DNA from: Lineus longissimus
Lineage: Eukaryota; Nemertea; Pilidiophora; Heteronemertea; Lineidae
Direction of reading: 5' to 3'
Assembly: GCF_910592395.1 (NCBI RefSeq)
Contig: NC_088316.1
Location: 4,028,001-4,092,000, forward strand
DNA: 64,000 nt
In this document: one piece after another, positions 36,214 to 47,006 of the stretch
Position numbering within the stretch: the stretch's first letter is position 1
Layout of the letters: each line of letters opens with the position of its first letter
Notes under the pieces: generated by a model
Databases searched by the model: none
Told to the model about the DNA's origin: nothing
The model's input: only the letters and a program-made list of their open reading frames with translations
Made by a program: the position numbers and the translations under genes

Positions 36214-37262
36214 CGTCGTCGTCCGTCGTCCGTTAGCAGGGCACGTTTCGTAACTGTTAGAGCTATTAAGTTGAAACTTGGTACACATGTACCCTTATGT
36301 AATGACACCTGGGAGACCAAGTTTCGGTCCGATTCGTTTCATGGTTTGGCCACCAGGGGGCCAAACGTTAAAAGTGAAAATATGCAATATCTCCCTTAAT
36401 AGTAGTCGGGAAATTTTGAAAAAAATATGGTAGGTACTTGTAGCAAAGGTGCATCATATATCCTCCGGGTTTTTGATTTGACCTCCTTTTCAAGGTCACA
36501 GAGGTCAAATGGTGTAAATTAGCCGTTAGGATGTAACGATGGCACGTTTCTAAACTGCAATGACTATTGATACCAAATTTGGTACACATTTACCCCTTAG
36601 TCAGGTGATCTCAGGGACCGAAGTTTGGTCCAATATGATTCACCACTTGACCACCAGGGGGCAAAATCCAAAAACCTTAAAAATGTGATTATTCCTTAAC
36701 TTCTTGCCCGATTGCCACCAATTTAATATCATGGGTACATCTAACCACCATACAGTATATGTCACACAGGTTTTTAATTTGACCTTCTTGTCAAGGTCAC
36801 AGAGGTCAAATGGCGTAAATTCGCCGTCAGGCCGTAACTATGGTACGTTTCTTAACTGCAATGACTATTGATCACAAATTAAGTACACATGTACCCCTTG
36901 GTCAGGTGATCTCAGGTACCGAAGTTTGGTGCGATCTGATTTGCCGTTTGGCCTCCAGGGAGGGGGCCAAATCCTAAATTCTTCAAAATGCCATTATTCC
37001 TAGTAATGACTTGCCCGATTGGCACCAATTTTATATCATAGGTACATCTAATTCTAACAACCATTCAATGTGTCACCCGGGTCTTCTTTGATTTGACCTA
37101 CTTTTCAAGGTCACAGAGGTCGAATGTACTGTAAATTGGCCATTTTGGGGAAATTGTAATTGCTTGGACCTACATCAAACCTAACACTACATGACACAAG
37201 ACCATGCTCTTTATCCATCTTTCCTCCACATGAGGTGAGCACAATGGCCCTGGCCATTTCAT
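36105..37262. mobile_element. Helentron-like element, subfamily B, copy 2
   Basis: Same structure as 2716-3902: TTTTTAGCTCACCTC hairpin end, a (TCG)n tract at about 36151-36231, three core units (CTCF-like cores at 36350 and 36651, a longer variant near 36955), and GAGGTGAGCACAATGG with the GGCCATTTCATT end. Fewer than about ten single-base differences from copy 1 outside the TCG tract. It interrupts the minus-strand frame described next to it. Confidence 0.85.
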
Positions 37263-37450
37263 TGTTATTATAATAGCTACAAAAGCAATATTCTCTATTT
37301 TCAGTGACCAGCGCTGACAGAGCCGGAAGGTAATGTTCACAAAGCAATGGCGTCTCGGACGACATAGGCTGTAACTTCGAGCTCAATACAATACAAATAC
37401 ATATATGGTCGTACTTTGTATAACCTGTCAGATACTCAGTAGGTGATACA
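37263..37450 (-). pseudogene. 5' part of the ORF split by the Helentron-like insertion
   Basis: The minus strand is open from an in-frame TGA near 37455 up to the element edge, about 60 codons including PTEYLTGYTKYDHICIC and ETPLLCEHYLPALSALV. There are possible acceptors (CACCTACTGAG) near the start, and an internal ATG precedes SSETPLL. The frame would join the 120-codon frame at 35737-36106 if the element were absent or spliced out. Function unknown. It could instead be one exon of a gene extending to the right. Confidence 0.35.
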
Positions 37451-40400
37451 AAACATCATATACCTCTCATTTCAAATAACTACAATAATAGTAGCTGAAG
37501 AAATTCCAAATTTCGACCAAATGTTTGGAAAGTCAACTTGCAAGTGTACAGAGCAAGGAGCGAATGCGACGCTTATGATTTATTTAAAGCGATAAGTCAC
37601 CGGATTTAACATCCTGCAGGAAGAAGGGACTGGCGTTTCCAGTGATATACGACACGAATGGGTTATCTTCATGCAAACATCTTTGAGACGCAATTTTAAA
37701 TAGATGTTACGTCCTGTTAACGGGACACGTCATCATCGCACACATTTGAGAAAAAAACATGAACATGTATTAAAGCGACTGATCAACAGCCGCGAATTCA
37801 GCATGGCAACGGAAGAGCTGACCTTTGTAACTAATACACAAATTCAGCTTGGCCGAAGGTTTGGAAGATTCGCAGCAGTACGGTGGTGGTGGTCTGAAGG
37901 TTGTACACATACTGCGTCTCACATTTGATCCTGAATAACTTCCAGAATATCATATAGATTTTTTACCAAAGCTTTAGCATTTTTTAGCTGAGATCAATTG
38001 TTTTGGTTTCAAGTTTGTTTGATCTCATTACCCGCTTTAATTCGCCGTGACCATTTACATTGTTCTTCACTGTACCCGAGAGAAGATTTTATTGGGTGTT
38101 ACTAGTCACCAATCAAATCCTTCCGGGCACAGTAATGTATTCATGTTTTGAAGTTGTGTTGGGCTTGATTGGTCTGACAAGGAGGACCAAACGCCCCTGT
38201 TTCTCCACCATCAGGACTTCAAAACAATCAAGGATAGTTTATTAATTTGCGCTCTGTGAGTTTGATTGGTACTGATAAAACCTGCTCCGTCGGCTGCAGA
38301 AGTGTCGATGCTTATTCCGCACTAACTGATGCAGGTAGTGAAATCAAATCTAATGGAAACGCAGCTATACCTGTGGCGAGACAGAAATTCAATAAAAATT
38401 GTTCATATTTTAGGACTAATTCAAGATTAAAAGTACTTAATATGTTTCTGTCACCTAGAACGAGTAGCTTCTTGATGTCATTTTGGCGACAAAATGACTA
38501 ACCCTTCATGTCAATGGCCGATAAAGCCTTGCGTTTCCCACGCCGAGTAGGTCTCACTGTAGATCGACAAGCCCATCATCCACCTCTACAAGATGTGTAC
38601 AGCGGATCGGAGCCTATTCATTCAATTTTGCTTATCTCACTGATCTGACCTTTGTCATTAATACGTGTCAGCCTCCTCTTTTAGAAATCGCCAAAGGTTA
38701 CAATATTGCGCAAACCTTATAATCGGATTTGACCTACGAAGGATATACAGCTAAGGCAGAAAGGAGAAACCTTCACGCTGACATTTCGGCGGGGAAAAAT
38801 GGAAGTTGCCTGTACATTCATATCCACATTGACTGATCCTTATCTGGTGACGGGAGTCCGATAACATCGTTTGAACGAGAAAAGGCCGTCATCAAGCCTT
38901 CCTTCACACCAGCGTTTCATGTGTTGTGTTTATCGTGGTCCCTTTGGCAACGCGGCGTAAAAAATAAACCAGACGATTCTTTTGTGATTGAATTGCCACT
39001 CAAACGAGGGATTTAAATCGCATGCGATGATAATCGCTCGTATTCGATTGTGATCTCGCAGGTACATGTACCTGCGGGAAGAACTGGTCGATCAACCTAG
39101 CATTTACCGGTTTTACGAGAGACTCGGATATTTTTTGCCGTACCTCGTTTGTGCGTGGCGCTCAAAGAATATTACGTGTTCGTCTCTGCTACTAGGGCGT
39201 TTTCGCAAATCCCCGAAACGCCAACGCGAACGCCTATCCCTGAGTTCGACCTCCCGATTACGATGTCGAACAATGAGATAGGCGTTCGCGTTGGCGTTTC
39301 GGGAGATTTGTGAAAACTCTCTATTAGAACAGATAGGGATTACGATTCAACTCAGCTGACGGACGTATTCACGTCGCCTCCAGGCTTGTTGTAAGGGTTG
39401 TCATCGTATTTAGAAGGGCTCACGGGTTAATAGAACCTCCTTGGTTTTTGTAAATTGATTTTCGTCAGTACCAAAAGTAAAAAAAGGACAGTTGCGTAAA
39501 GCTTCGTAAACATCCGTCCGTTCATGAATAAAGTTTCAAGATACACGGCACAGATAATTCGTCAGAGAGAGGTGTGTTTTGTAAACAAATTACGCGAATG
39601 TATGTTGTCTGAAGTCGGCATCGCAGACGAAAATATCGTCTGTTAAATCCAACATGGCCGCGCTATGACGTCACATGACAACAAGCGGAAACGTCTGCAG
39701 TCGGAAGCGCGGTTTTTGCCCTCGGCGAATTCTTTTAGATATATCGGAGATGGCTCTACACTTTTCAAGTTCGTCTTTGATCAAAGTCTATGTGCCTGGA
39801 TGCACATCATGGGACCGCTGAACCCAATAATGTTTGTTGCTCCTATTTCCCTTTCATACGCCCACAGAGCCTGAGGCGTTTGGTAACTTTTTCAGATTTT
39901 CCGATATACATGCGTGTACTAGACTAGTATACATAATCGACATCAACAGATTCTATATCATATGCTTCGACGCAGTTTGTTTAAAACGCGTTGTGTTGTG
40001 TATTCACCTTTGTTTTTAGTTTGAAGGCGAAATGTAGGCAGATGATTTTTGTGTAAACTTCCAAACACTGCCAGTTGGCACATGGTCGCAACAGGCTTCA
40101 GAAATAAGGAACCACAACGAAATCAGTACTGTAAAGAGCTGAAAATGCGTTAAGTTTTCTTTATTTAAAAAAGCTGCAGAGTTGAAAACAATCTTGACAC
40201 TAGAGGCGCTGATTTTGTTCCTTCTAGTCAGTTACCACCATCTTGAAAAGCAGTACCGTGGATATTGAAAAGAAAACATTTTCTTGATTGCAATCAGGGT
40301 ATCGCATCACCATTAGGCCCGCGAAAATGATTGCTGCCCTACGCTGCGTTCATAGTTCTCCATAAAATCACCTGAAAACACGCCACGGAGTGTTGAGTTT

Positions 40401-40980
40401 TATTTACAACGGTCCCATTTTGTTATTTATTGTGAAAATAAACGGTTTTATAAAAGAATCCGGCACTTATTAGGCCTGAATAAGACTTACAGTCCGAACT
40501 GGTGACGCAGTGGATGACATAGGATTATCAAAACCCTGAATCTCGGGATGCCGACATCCAAGATGGCGGCAATTGATCAATTCCAGTGTCTGAAATTTAA
40601 TCTAAATTAAATTTAGATCGCGGCAGTTTCCCGCTGTAGTGGAACCAGTCCACACAGTTGCTTGATATTAGATCATGCGAATTTACTGAACTAGAATATT
40701 ATACTGTTCTAGAATTATGTTGAAAATGCTGCCATCGATTTTATCTCTACAATGTACCTGCAGTAAGTTGAAATACAAATCTTTGCACTGATCAATTTGA
40801 TGTAAACAGAAGTGTCGGTTTGCATTGAATACGACATTGATTTCAAAACGTCTGAGGAAAAACACTGGTATCAAGTCTCTAACAAGTAGCGAATAATATG
40901 ACATATTGGATATAGCGTGTTTGGCGAGTGGGTTACCCTAATTGGCGAGGCACCACAGGCAAGTGTTGTGGGTATAGAGG
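37451..40980. other. Intergenic sequence with one foldback element
   Basis: CpG-richer than the left half of the window, with several ATGGCC starts after AACATGG-type contexts that stop quickly. No gene supported; see the foldback at 39193-39323. Confidence 0.45.
39193..39323. repeat. 131-bp foldback element with 27-bp perfect stem
   Basis: 39212-39238 (containing GAAACGCCAACGCGAACGCC) is the exact reverse complement of 39277-39303, and pairing continues imperfectly to TAGGGCGTTTTCGCAAAT / ATTTGTGAAAACTCTCTA at the ends. The 38-base loop has its own stem, GTTCGAC/GTCGAAC. CpG-rich. Most likely a MITE; a structured RNA is possible but unsupported. Confidence 0.85.
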
Positions 40981-40984
40981 TAAA

Positions 40985-41370
40985 CGAACGTTTGCCAAAG
41001 ACGAAATCACCAGAACAATAAACCAGTTGGCGCCTAACCATAGTGGCACGCCAAAAGCGCTATATTACATGAATAATAACTCCTCCAAGTGCAGAGAGAA
41101 CACTGAAGAAGAAAGAGAAGAAGCGGGAAACAAAGCTCTTTAAACGGACTGCATGGTGGTCAGGTTGATTAAGATCAAACAAGATCTATAATATTACAAC
41201 CATGCTCTGTGCCATCATCTCGTGCCAAACAAGTTTAAAACCTTCGACCCACATGTGCAGCTCACGTGCCAACTTGTCACGTGTCGCAAAGTATCAGTGC
41301 AGCAAACAAGTCATTCTCAATTTCTGGTCGATTCTAGGAATTTTCGCATCAATGATGGCATAGAATAACT
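40985..41370 (+). repeat. Tandem duplication, copy 1
   Basis: Starts with the (GAA)-tailed repeat (TTTGCCAAAGACGAAATCACC), continues through ATGCTCTGTGCCATCATCTC at about 41203 and GTGCAGCTCACGTGCCAA, and ends in CGATTCTAGGAATTTTCGCA. Every block recurs in the same order from 41427 to 42285. Confidence 0.8.
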
Positions 41371-41426
41371 TATTTGTACCCTTCAATGCAGAACGCCGCT
41401 GTAGCAGCCAAAACTTCCCCCATGGA

Positions 41427-42285
41427 CTCTACCTTTGGCCAAAGACGGAGTCACCAGGCCAGTAACCCAATTGACCCCCAACCGTGGTGGTACGCAAAAT
41501 TGCTCTACTTCCTGGAGAACCCCCCCCCCCCAAGTGCAGCGCGAACGCTGATTAACACTGATGACGACGAAATTGCAAACAAAACGGGCTGCGTGGTGGT
41601 TGATAACGCTGAAAGGGTGGATGTCGTCCCGGGTGCCGACAAATGGTACCCAGGTTCGAGATCGACTGGACAATAAGCACCCTGGGTGCCATTACACTAG
41701 ACAAATAGCACCCAGCTTCTTTTTGCCTGGCTTACGGATCTTAGGGACGAGGACGTTTCTTGCAATCTCGTTTTATCTCGCGCCGTGGTATACATGTACT
41801 TGTGGCATCAGCAGTGCGCGAAATAAAAAGAACAGATAAACAGAAAAAAACACGTTTAGGCCTAAATGTCTTTGAAGATCCGTAAGCCAGGCAAAAAGAA
41901 GCTGGGTGCTGTTTGTCTAGTGTAATAGCACCCAGGGTGCTTATTGTCCAGTCGATCTCGAACCTGGGTACCATTTGTCGGCACCCAGGACGACATCCAC
42001 CCTTTCAGCGTTAATAACTATAATCGTACAAGCATGCTCTGTGCCATCATCTCGTGCCAAACAAGTTAAACCTTCGACGCTCGTGTGCAGCTCACGTGCC
42101 AAACGCGTGAATCATCCGCAGAAATTGTGCAGCACGATCATAATGTTGACGTCATGGAGGCTTACGAAGTCGTGTGAATAAAATCAAAAATTACTTGGAA
42201 ACCATATCAGCTCTGATGCAAAAAAAATTAACACTTCTGTGTCAATTCTTGGGATTTTTGCAAGAAGGATGGGATGAAATAATTC
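41427..42285 (+). repeat. Tandem duplication, copy 2, interrupted by a palindromic element
   Basis: Same blocks as copy 1 in the same order, but the GTGGTNGTTGAT and ATAACTATAAT blocks are separated by the 406-bp palindromic element at 41606-42011, so that insertion came after the duplication. Confidence 0.8.
41606..42011. mobile_element. 406-bp long-palindrome element with TA duplication
   Basis: Outer ends ACGCTGAAAGGGTGGATGTC and GACATCCACCCTTTCAGCGT are exact inverted copies flanked by TA on both sides (41604-41605 and 42012-42013). Arms run about 140 bp (to CTTACGGATCTT and its complement AAGATCCGTAAG) with few mismatches, around a spacer of about 120 bp. No ORF. The TA target suggests a Tc1/mariner-type or related mover. 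Confidence 0.9.
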
Positions 42286-43120
42286 ATGGAAATATAGAAC
42301 GCCTGTGTCTCAGTCTCGAAAATGTCCCCGTTGAAAAAGTGCCCGGCCCTTTTGTAATCTTTTGAACAAAGGATTCTAGTGTGTCAATTACTGGATCCAC
42401 TCACCAATAGGATTCCAAGCCCGACAATAACCGATTTCTACTACCGCATCGATGGATAGGGCCTTAACAACTGGGCACAGTAGTACTAGTAGGCAAAAGG
42501 GGTGGGATATCTTGTCTTCGTTTCTTCAAATTGGTCATTATAAGCGCGCAGCAGAAAAGCCGAAGCGCTACTATGGTTAACGTGCATACGACGTATCCAA
42601 TGTAAACAATGTTTCTCAAGTCCATGGATTCGTTTCAAATGGCTTAAATTTGACTTAAAATGGCCACCAAGAGAGATAAACGCGCGAATGAAGCAACTCG
42701 ACTATTCTGAGCTCCGAGAGAGAACCACATGAATATTCACGCGGTTTTTTAATCACACTTCAATTTCAGGGGGTTTACCCCCGACATATGTGTTTTGATT
42801 TTTGAAACTTTAGTAATAATATCCAAAAGATGCTTAAAATGGATATAATCCCGAATTAATGAAGCAAAAGACGGGCAGGCGTTTCGAGAAAAAAAATGTT
42901 ATTTTGAGATTTCAATAAACCTTTTGAACGAATTCCACATGGGCCGTGGTGGGATCCGAAGACACCTCAAGGAGGAATGTATGTTTTTATGGGGTACCAT
43001 TGGTTTTGCAGATCTTCTGTTTTTTTCTAAAGAATAATCAATATTCGCTAGCAGGCTTTTTATGCTCCCAGGTAATATGTAAAGAGCAATCTCTAGTGAA
43101 CTCACACAACTGTCCTTCTG
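42286..43120. other. Intergenic, nothing seen
   Basis: No gene, RNA or repeat recognised. Confidence 0.4.
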
Positions 43121-43131
43121 ACATATATAGC

Positions 43132-43235
43132 CAGTACATTGGGGGATGAGTCCCCCAAACCCCCTCCCCCGTTCTCTGAAAGTGACAGGTTTTAGTCAGT
43201 ACATTGGGGGGAAGCCCCCCCCCCCATTGGACTCT
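43132..43235. repeat. G/C-hairpin minisatellite, 65-bp period
   Basis: CAGTACATTGGGGG recurs at 43132 and 43197. Each unit folds a G-run onto a C-run (GGGGGATGAGTCCCCC; GGGGGGAAGCCCCCC). The inverted form recurs at 44600-44665 (CCCCCCAATGCACTGGCTAAAAC) and a related block lies at about 44915-44945. Confidence 0.7.
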
Positions 43236-43357
43236 AAAAATAGAATTCCTTGGAGACGCTGAACAATAAGGCCCCATAAAAAAATAGTCCCCGCCCCGGT
43301 AGCTGCCTCATATCTGCTGACACAAGCAGCTCTTTGTGGTGAAATAATAATTGAATG

Positions 43358-43890
43358 CATGTCATGACACCAAGGAGCTTTTTCTCATTTCTGAAACAGT
43401 TGCATGGTTGGAATGAATTTCCAAATCAGTCCGTCAAATCTCTATGCAATGAAAATTGAAATGTCACAACTGTCTCCACCGACGTTGTCCTGTATGTCCT
43501 AGCAGACGATTTTTAAATAAATGATGTGATTGATATACTTGTAGATTGGAATGAATTATTCCTTCAATGATATGAAAGTTGAAAACCCTCGAGTACGAAA
43601 ATGATGAGGCAAGACACATCATGCATGTCATAACACCCTGGACCTTTTTCTCATTTCTGAAACAGTTGCATGGTTGGAATGAATTTCCAAATCAGTCCGT
43701 CAAATCTCTATCCAAATGGAACATTATGACCACTCTATATTTGTGCAGTAGTGTTAAAACTGACTTTTTGAAGTAAAGTACGTAAATCGAGAAGAAGAGG
43801 ACGTTTACTTCGTCTGCAATGAAATGTCGGAACTGTCTCCGCCGACGTTGTTGTCCTGTATGTTCTAGCAGACGATTTTACTGCTTCAGG
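43358..43890. repeat. Direct duplication at 265-bp offset
   Basis: GCATGTCATGACACC at 43358 and GCATGTCATAACACC at 43623 begin near-identical segments that include GTTGCATGGTTGGAATGAAT and CAGTCCGTCAAATCTCTAT. The later block ACTGTCTCC..CCGACGTTGT and CTAGCAGACGATTTT also repeats (43470-43520, 43835-43880). No coding frame shared. Confidence 0.85.
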
Positions 43891-45053
43891 ACAGTGGCGC
43901 CGGTGTGAATAAATCTGCTTGCGTGAATGGTCAATGGCTCATGACGTCATGAAATAATTGCGTCAACAACGGGAATCATGGTAACTGTGGTTGCGGTGCG
44001 TCGTGAAAGCAGGATCGGCAAGCGCGGCCCGTATGGAATGCAACAAATTGTACCGGAACCGGAACTGTCATGGGTCTGCACAAATTTTTTCAGATTCGAT
44101 GGACATGATGGATATATGAATTTTGTTTACACTTTACACATACACGTTACCATTACACTCACTACGTTGTGTGAGTTATGAAGAGGGTTCTATGTTCCTC
44201 GAGTTCTTTGTTCATCAGTCTGGTGTTCCTCAAGAGTAAAGTGTCTTCAAGTCTCTTGGCCAGCAAAAACCCTTTCCAACCAATTTTTTATGCATTAACC
44301 ATTCGGCAACATGTTGGTGGGGGAAAAACCTGATCCCTAGATCCCTGACCCCTTGAATTGGTTGCCCAGGTACGACCACAAGCAATTGCCTCAAGGAAGC
44401 CACCAGTACGACCTCGTGGGAGTCTTGCCAATATCATGCCAGTGAAAAGGAAGGGTAATGATGGTTGAGGGTTGCAGTTAGGGTACCATCAAAGGAGTAC
44501 CTCTTCCTCGCTCTGTCAAAGGACTGCACCATCATGAAGGTTTGGGGGTTCCACTCGAGCGCCCCAGGGTAAGCAGCTCGGAAGGACTTATTAAGAGGCC
44601 AATAGGGGGTTTGAGGGGCCTTCCCCCCAATGCACTGGCTAAAACATGTCAGAAGGACGGGGGTTGGGGGGGGGGGGGAAGGGCTCTCCATGGCGACAGT
44701 TGCGCGAGTTCAATAGAGCTTGCACTTTACATTAGAATCTGCCAGAGTCCCAGACTACGATAGTCTGGACACCTTTCGGGGGGGGGGGGACATTTTCCAT
44801 TTCTTTGCCGGCTATTATGACGATGGAGTTGAGTTACTGCTAATGCGATACACGGAGAAAAATGTCTATCAAAACAGAAAATTGGCGGAAGGAACTATAG
44901 CAGGGTCCCAACCAGGGGGTTTGGGGGGTTTCCCCCCCAACTTAAAGGCGCTGCGCGCTTACTAGGGCACTGCACTGATAATATTATTGTAATATGAAAA
45001 GTTCCGCTGTAGAGAGTCATGACTATTCATGACGATTACGTTGTTAACTCTTG

Positions 45054-45472
45054 AATAGATATCCCAACCCTTTTATGGCTGCTAAGGCCTACTATTGTGT
45101 TCGGCTGTTTTGGTGAGTGAATCCAGTACTCTCCGAGCTATTGACTGATGGTCATGGCCTGGAAAGAACTACATGTATACAATAGTCCGCCAGTAAATGA
45201 TACGACAGGACAACTTTCCGTGGCGGACATTTTCGACTGCTACACCGACTAATACAGAGAGGTTCTGGGTGGTACATTGATATGTCGGAGTCTTTTAAGA
45301 CAGAAAATCAACAGGTGAGTATGTAAATGGTACCATACACCCCCCCCCCCCCCCCGAGAGATGTTGCTCATGTTGTGCCACGCGTTCCGCCCACAACATC
45401 CCCCCCCCCCCCCCACCCCCATGTGTCTTGAAATGTTCACATACATCTTCCATTCGGGGGGGGGGTTATAGG
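45054..45472. repeat. Tandem duplication segment A, copy 1
   Basis: Starts AATAGATATCCCAACCC and runs through TTCCGTGGCGGACATTTTCG and homopolymer C and G runs. It is about 95% identical to 46417-46845 apart from the C/G run lengths. In the second copy it leads directly into segment B; here a BEL/Pao fragment lies between. Confidence 0.9.
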
Positions 45473-46255
45473 TGTTGTGAATCAATCTGAAATAGAGTAT
45501 CGACTAGGCCCACTGATTACGTCGCTTGACTTTATTGTGTTGTAATATGTGTCCCTCCGCCATAACCGACTACGGGATAACTTTGTAAAGAATAAAAGCA
45601 TTTGCTAGATCTGAGTCGTTGTGTTAGGTTCATTCCGTGACCACCGTCCTTTCGTCTTGAGAATTTCCATATACCCATTGTCATAATCCCTGACTATTTG
45701 ATGCCGAAACCCGGGAGTAAGGTGAGATGACAGGATGGTAGAATAATAGGATGCTCCTCTGCATAAGAAAGACTTGACAATTGCAACCTTCCCTTAACCC
45801 TCAACAATCCATCACTGCCCAGAAATGGTGATAAGCGAAGAAGTGAAGAAGTACGTGGTATATTACGACCAGCTTCTAAAGCACACAGTTCAGAGTGATA
45901 ATACTCAACCTGACTACACTTGAACAACAACAACTTTGCCTGAGATAGTTCCTCCAAAGACAATGGTCCTACATGTACCACAGAACTCTGATCACTAGGC
46001 CTACTAGCTTTCAACCGTTCAATGAACCTCATCACATAACCAGTGATTCTCATAGATTTACCAAGAGTAGACCACCTTTCAACAGGGATGACCCGCTGTG
46101 GTTGAGCCACAGAAATCAGCGAAGAAATAGGTTCCTGTTCACACTCAGACTCTGGATACATCATGACCAATGCAGTTTGAACCTTTACCTCAGGAGAAAG
46201 TCCCTCAACCACCAATGAGGACCAAACTTCCACAGCTGAGAGTATAACAGTAGGG
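45473..46255 (-). mobile_element. BEL/Pao retrotransposon fragment, minus strand
   Basis: The minus-strand frame (stop near 45694) contains the pol stretch between RNase H and integrase: VERWSTLGKSMRITGYVMRF, then LLRLSPFLGSDGLLRVKGRL and EEHPIILPSCHLTLL, typical of BEL/Pao proteins just before the integrase H2C2 zinc finger. It breaks right after HLTLL, so the integrase is deleted. Beyond it, the minus strand has AATAAAG and ends GATTCACAACA, like the 3' end of a BEL LTR. The 5' part, gag and other LTR are missing. The first codons (MPPPDP) of the frame come from flanking DNA. Confidence 0.8.
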
Positions 46256-46416
46256 TCGGGCGGGGGCATTCGGCAACTAATTTCAAATCAAATTGAACTC
46301 TATCCCAAACTTTTGTATGTACATATGTATTCATGTACATTGACGATGTGCACTGATTTCGACATTTTCTCCTCCGTACTAGTGCTTATATCTGGATGAA
46401 TTGTGATGAAGACTTC
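46256..46416. repeat. Tandem duplication segment B, copy 1
   Basis: TCGGGCGGGGGCATTC through GATGAATTGTGATGAAGAC, nearly identical to 46846-47006. Confidence 0.9.
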
Positions 46417-47006
46417 AATAGATATCCCAACCCTTTTATGGCTGCTAAGGCCTACTATTGTGTTCGGCTGTTTTGGTGAATGAATCCAGTACTCTCCGAG
46501 CTATTGACTGACGGTCATGGCCTGGAAAGAACTACACGTATGCAATAGTCAGCCAGTAAATGATACGACAGGACAACTTTCCGTGGGGGACATTTTCGAC
46601 TGCTACACCGACTAATACAGAGAGGTTCTGGGTGGTACATTGATAAGTCGGAGTCTTTTAAGACAGAAAATCAACAGGTGAGTATGTAAATGGTACCATA
46701 CACCCCTCCCCCCCCCCCCCCGAGAGATGTTGCTCATGTTGTGCCACGCGTTCCGCCCACAACATGCCCCCCCCCCCCCCCCCATGTGTCTTGAAATGTT
46801 CACATACATCTTCCGTTCGGCCGGGGGGGGGGGGCGGTTGTAGTGTCGGGCGGGGGCATTCAGCAACTAATTTCAAATCTAATTGAACTCTATCCCAAAC
46901 TTTTGTATGTACATATGTATTCATGTACATTGACGATGTGCACTGATTTCGACATTTTCTCCTCCGTACTAGTGCTTATGTCTGGATGAATTGTGATGAA
47001 GTCTTC
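46417..47006. repeat. Tandem duplication segments A and B, copy 2 (uninterrupted)
   Basis: A (46417-46845) joins directly to B (46846-47006): GGTTGTAGTG|TCGGGCGGGGG. This is the empty-site version of the region that carries the BEL/Pao fragment in copy 1. Confidence 0.9.

Noticed and set aside
45054-47006. Segments A/A' as the two LTRs of an intact retrotransposon
   Set aside because: Segment B also repeats and follows A' directly, so the arrangement is A-insert-B-A'-B', a tandem duplication with an insertion, not LTR-internal-LTR.
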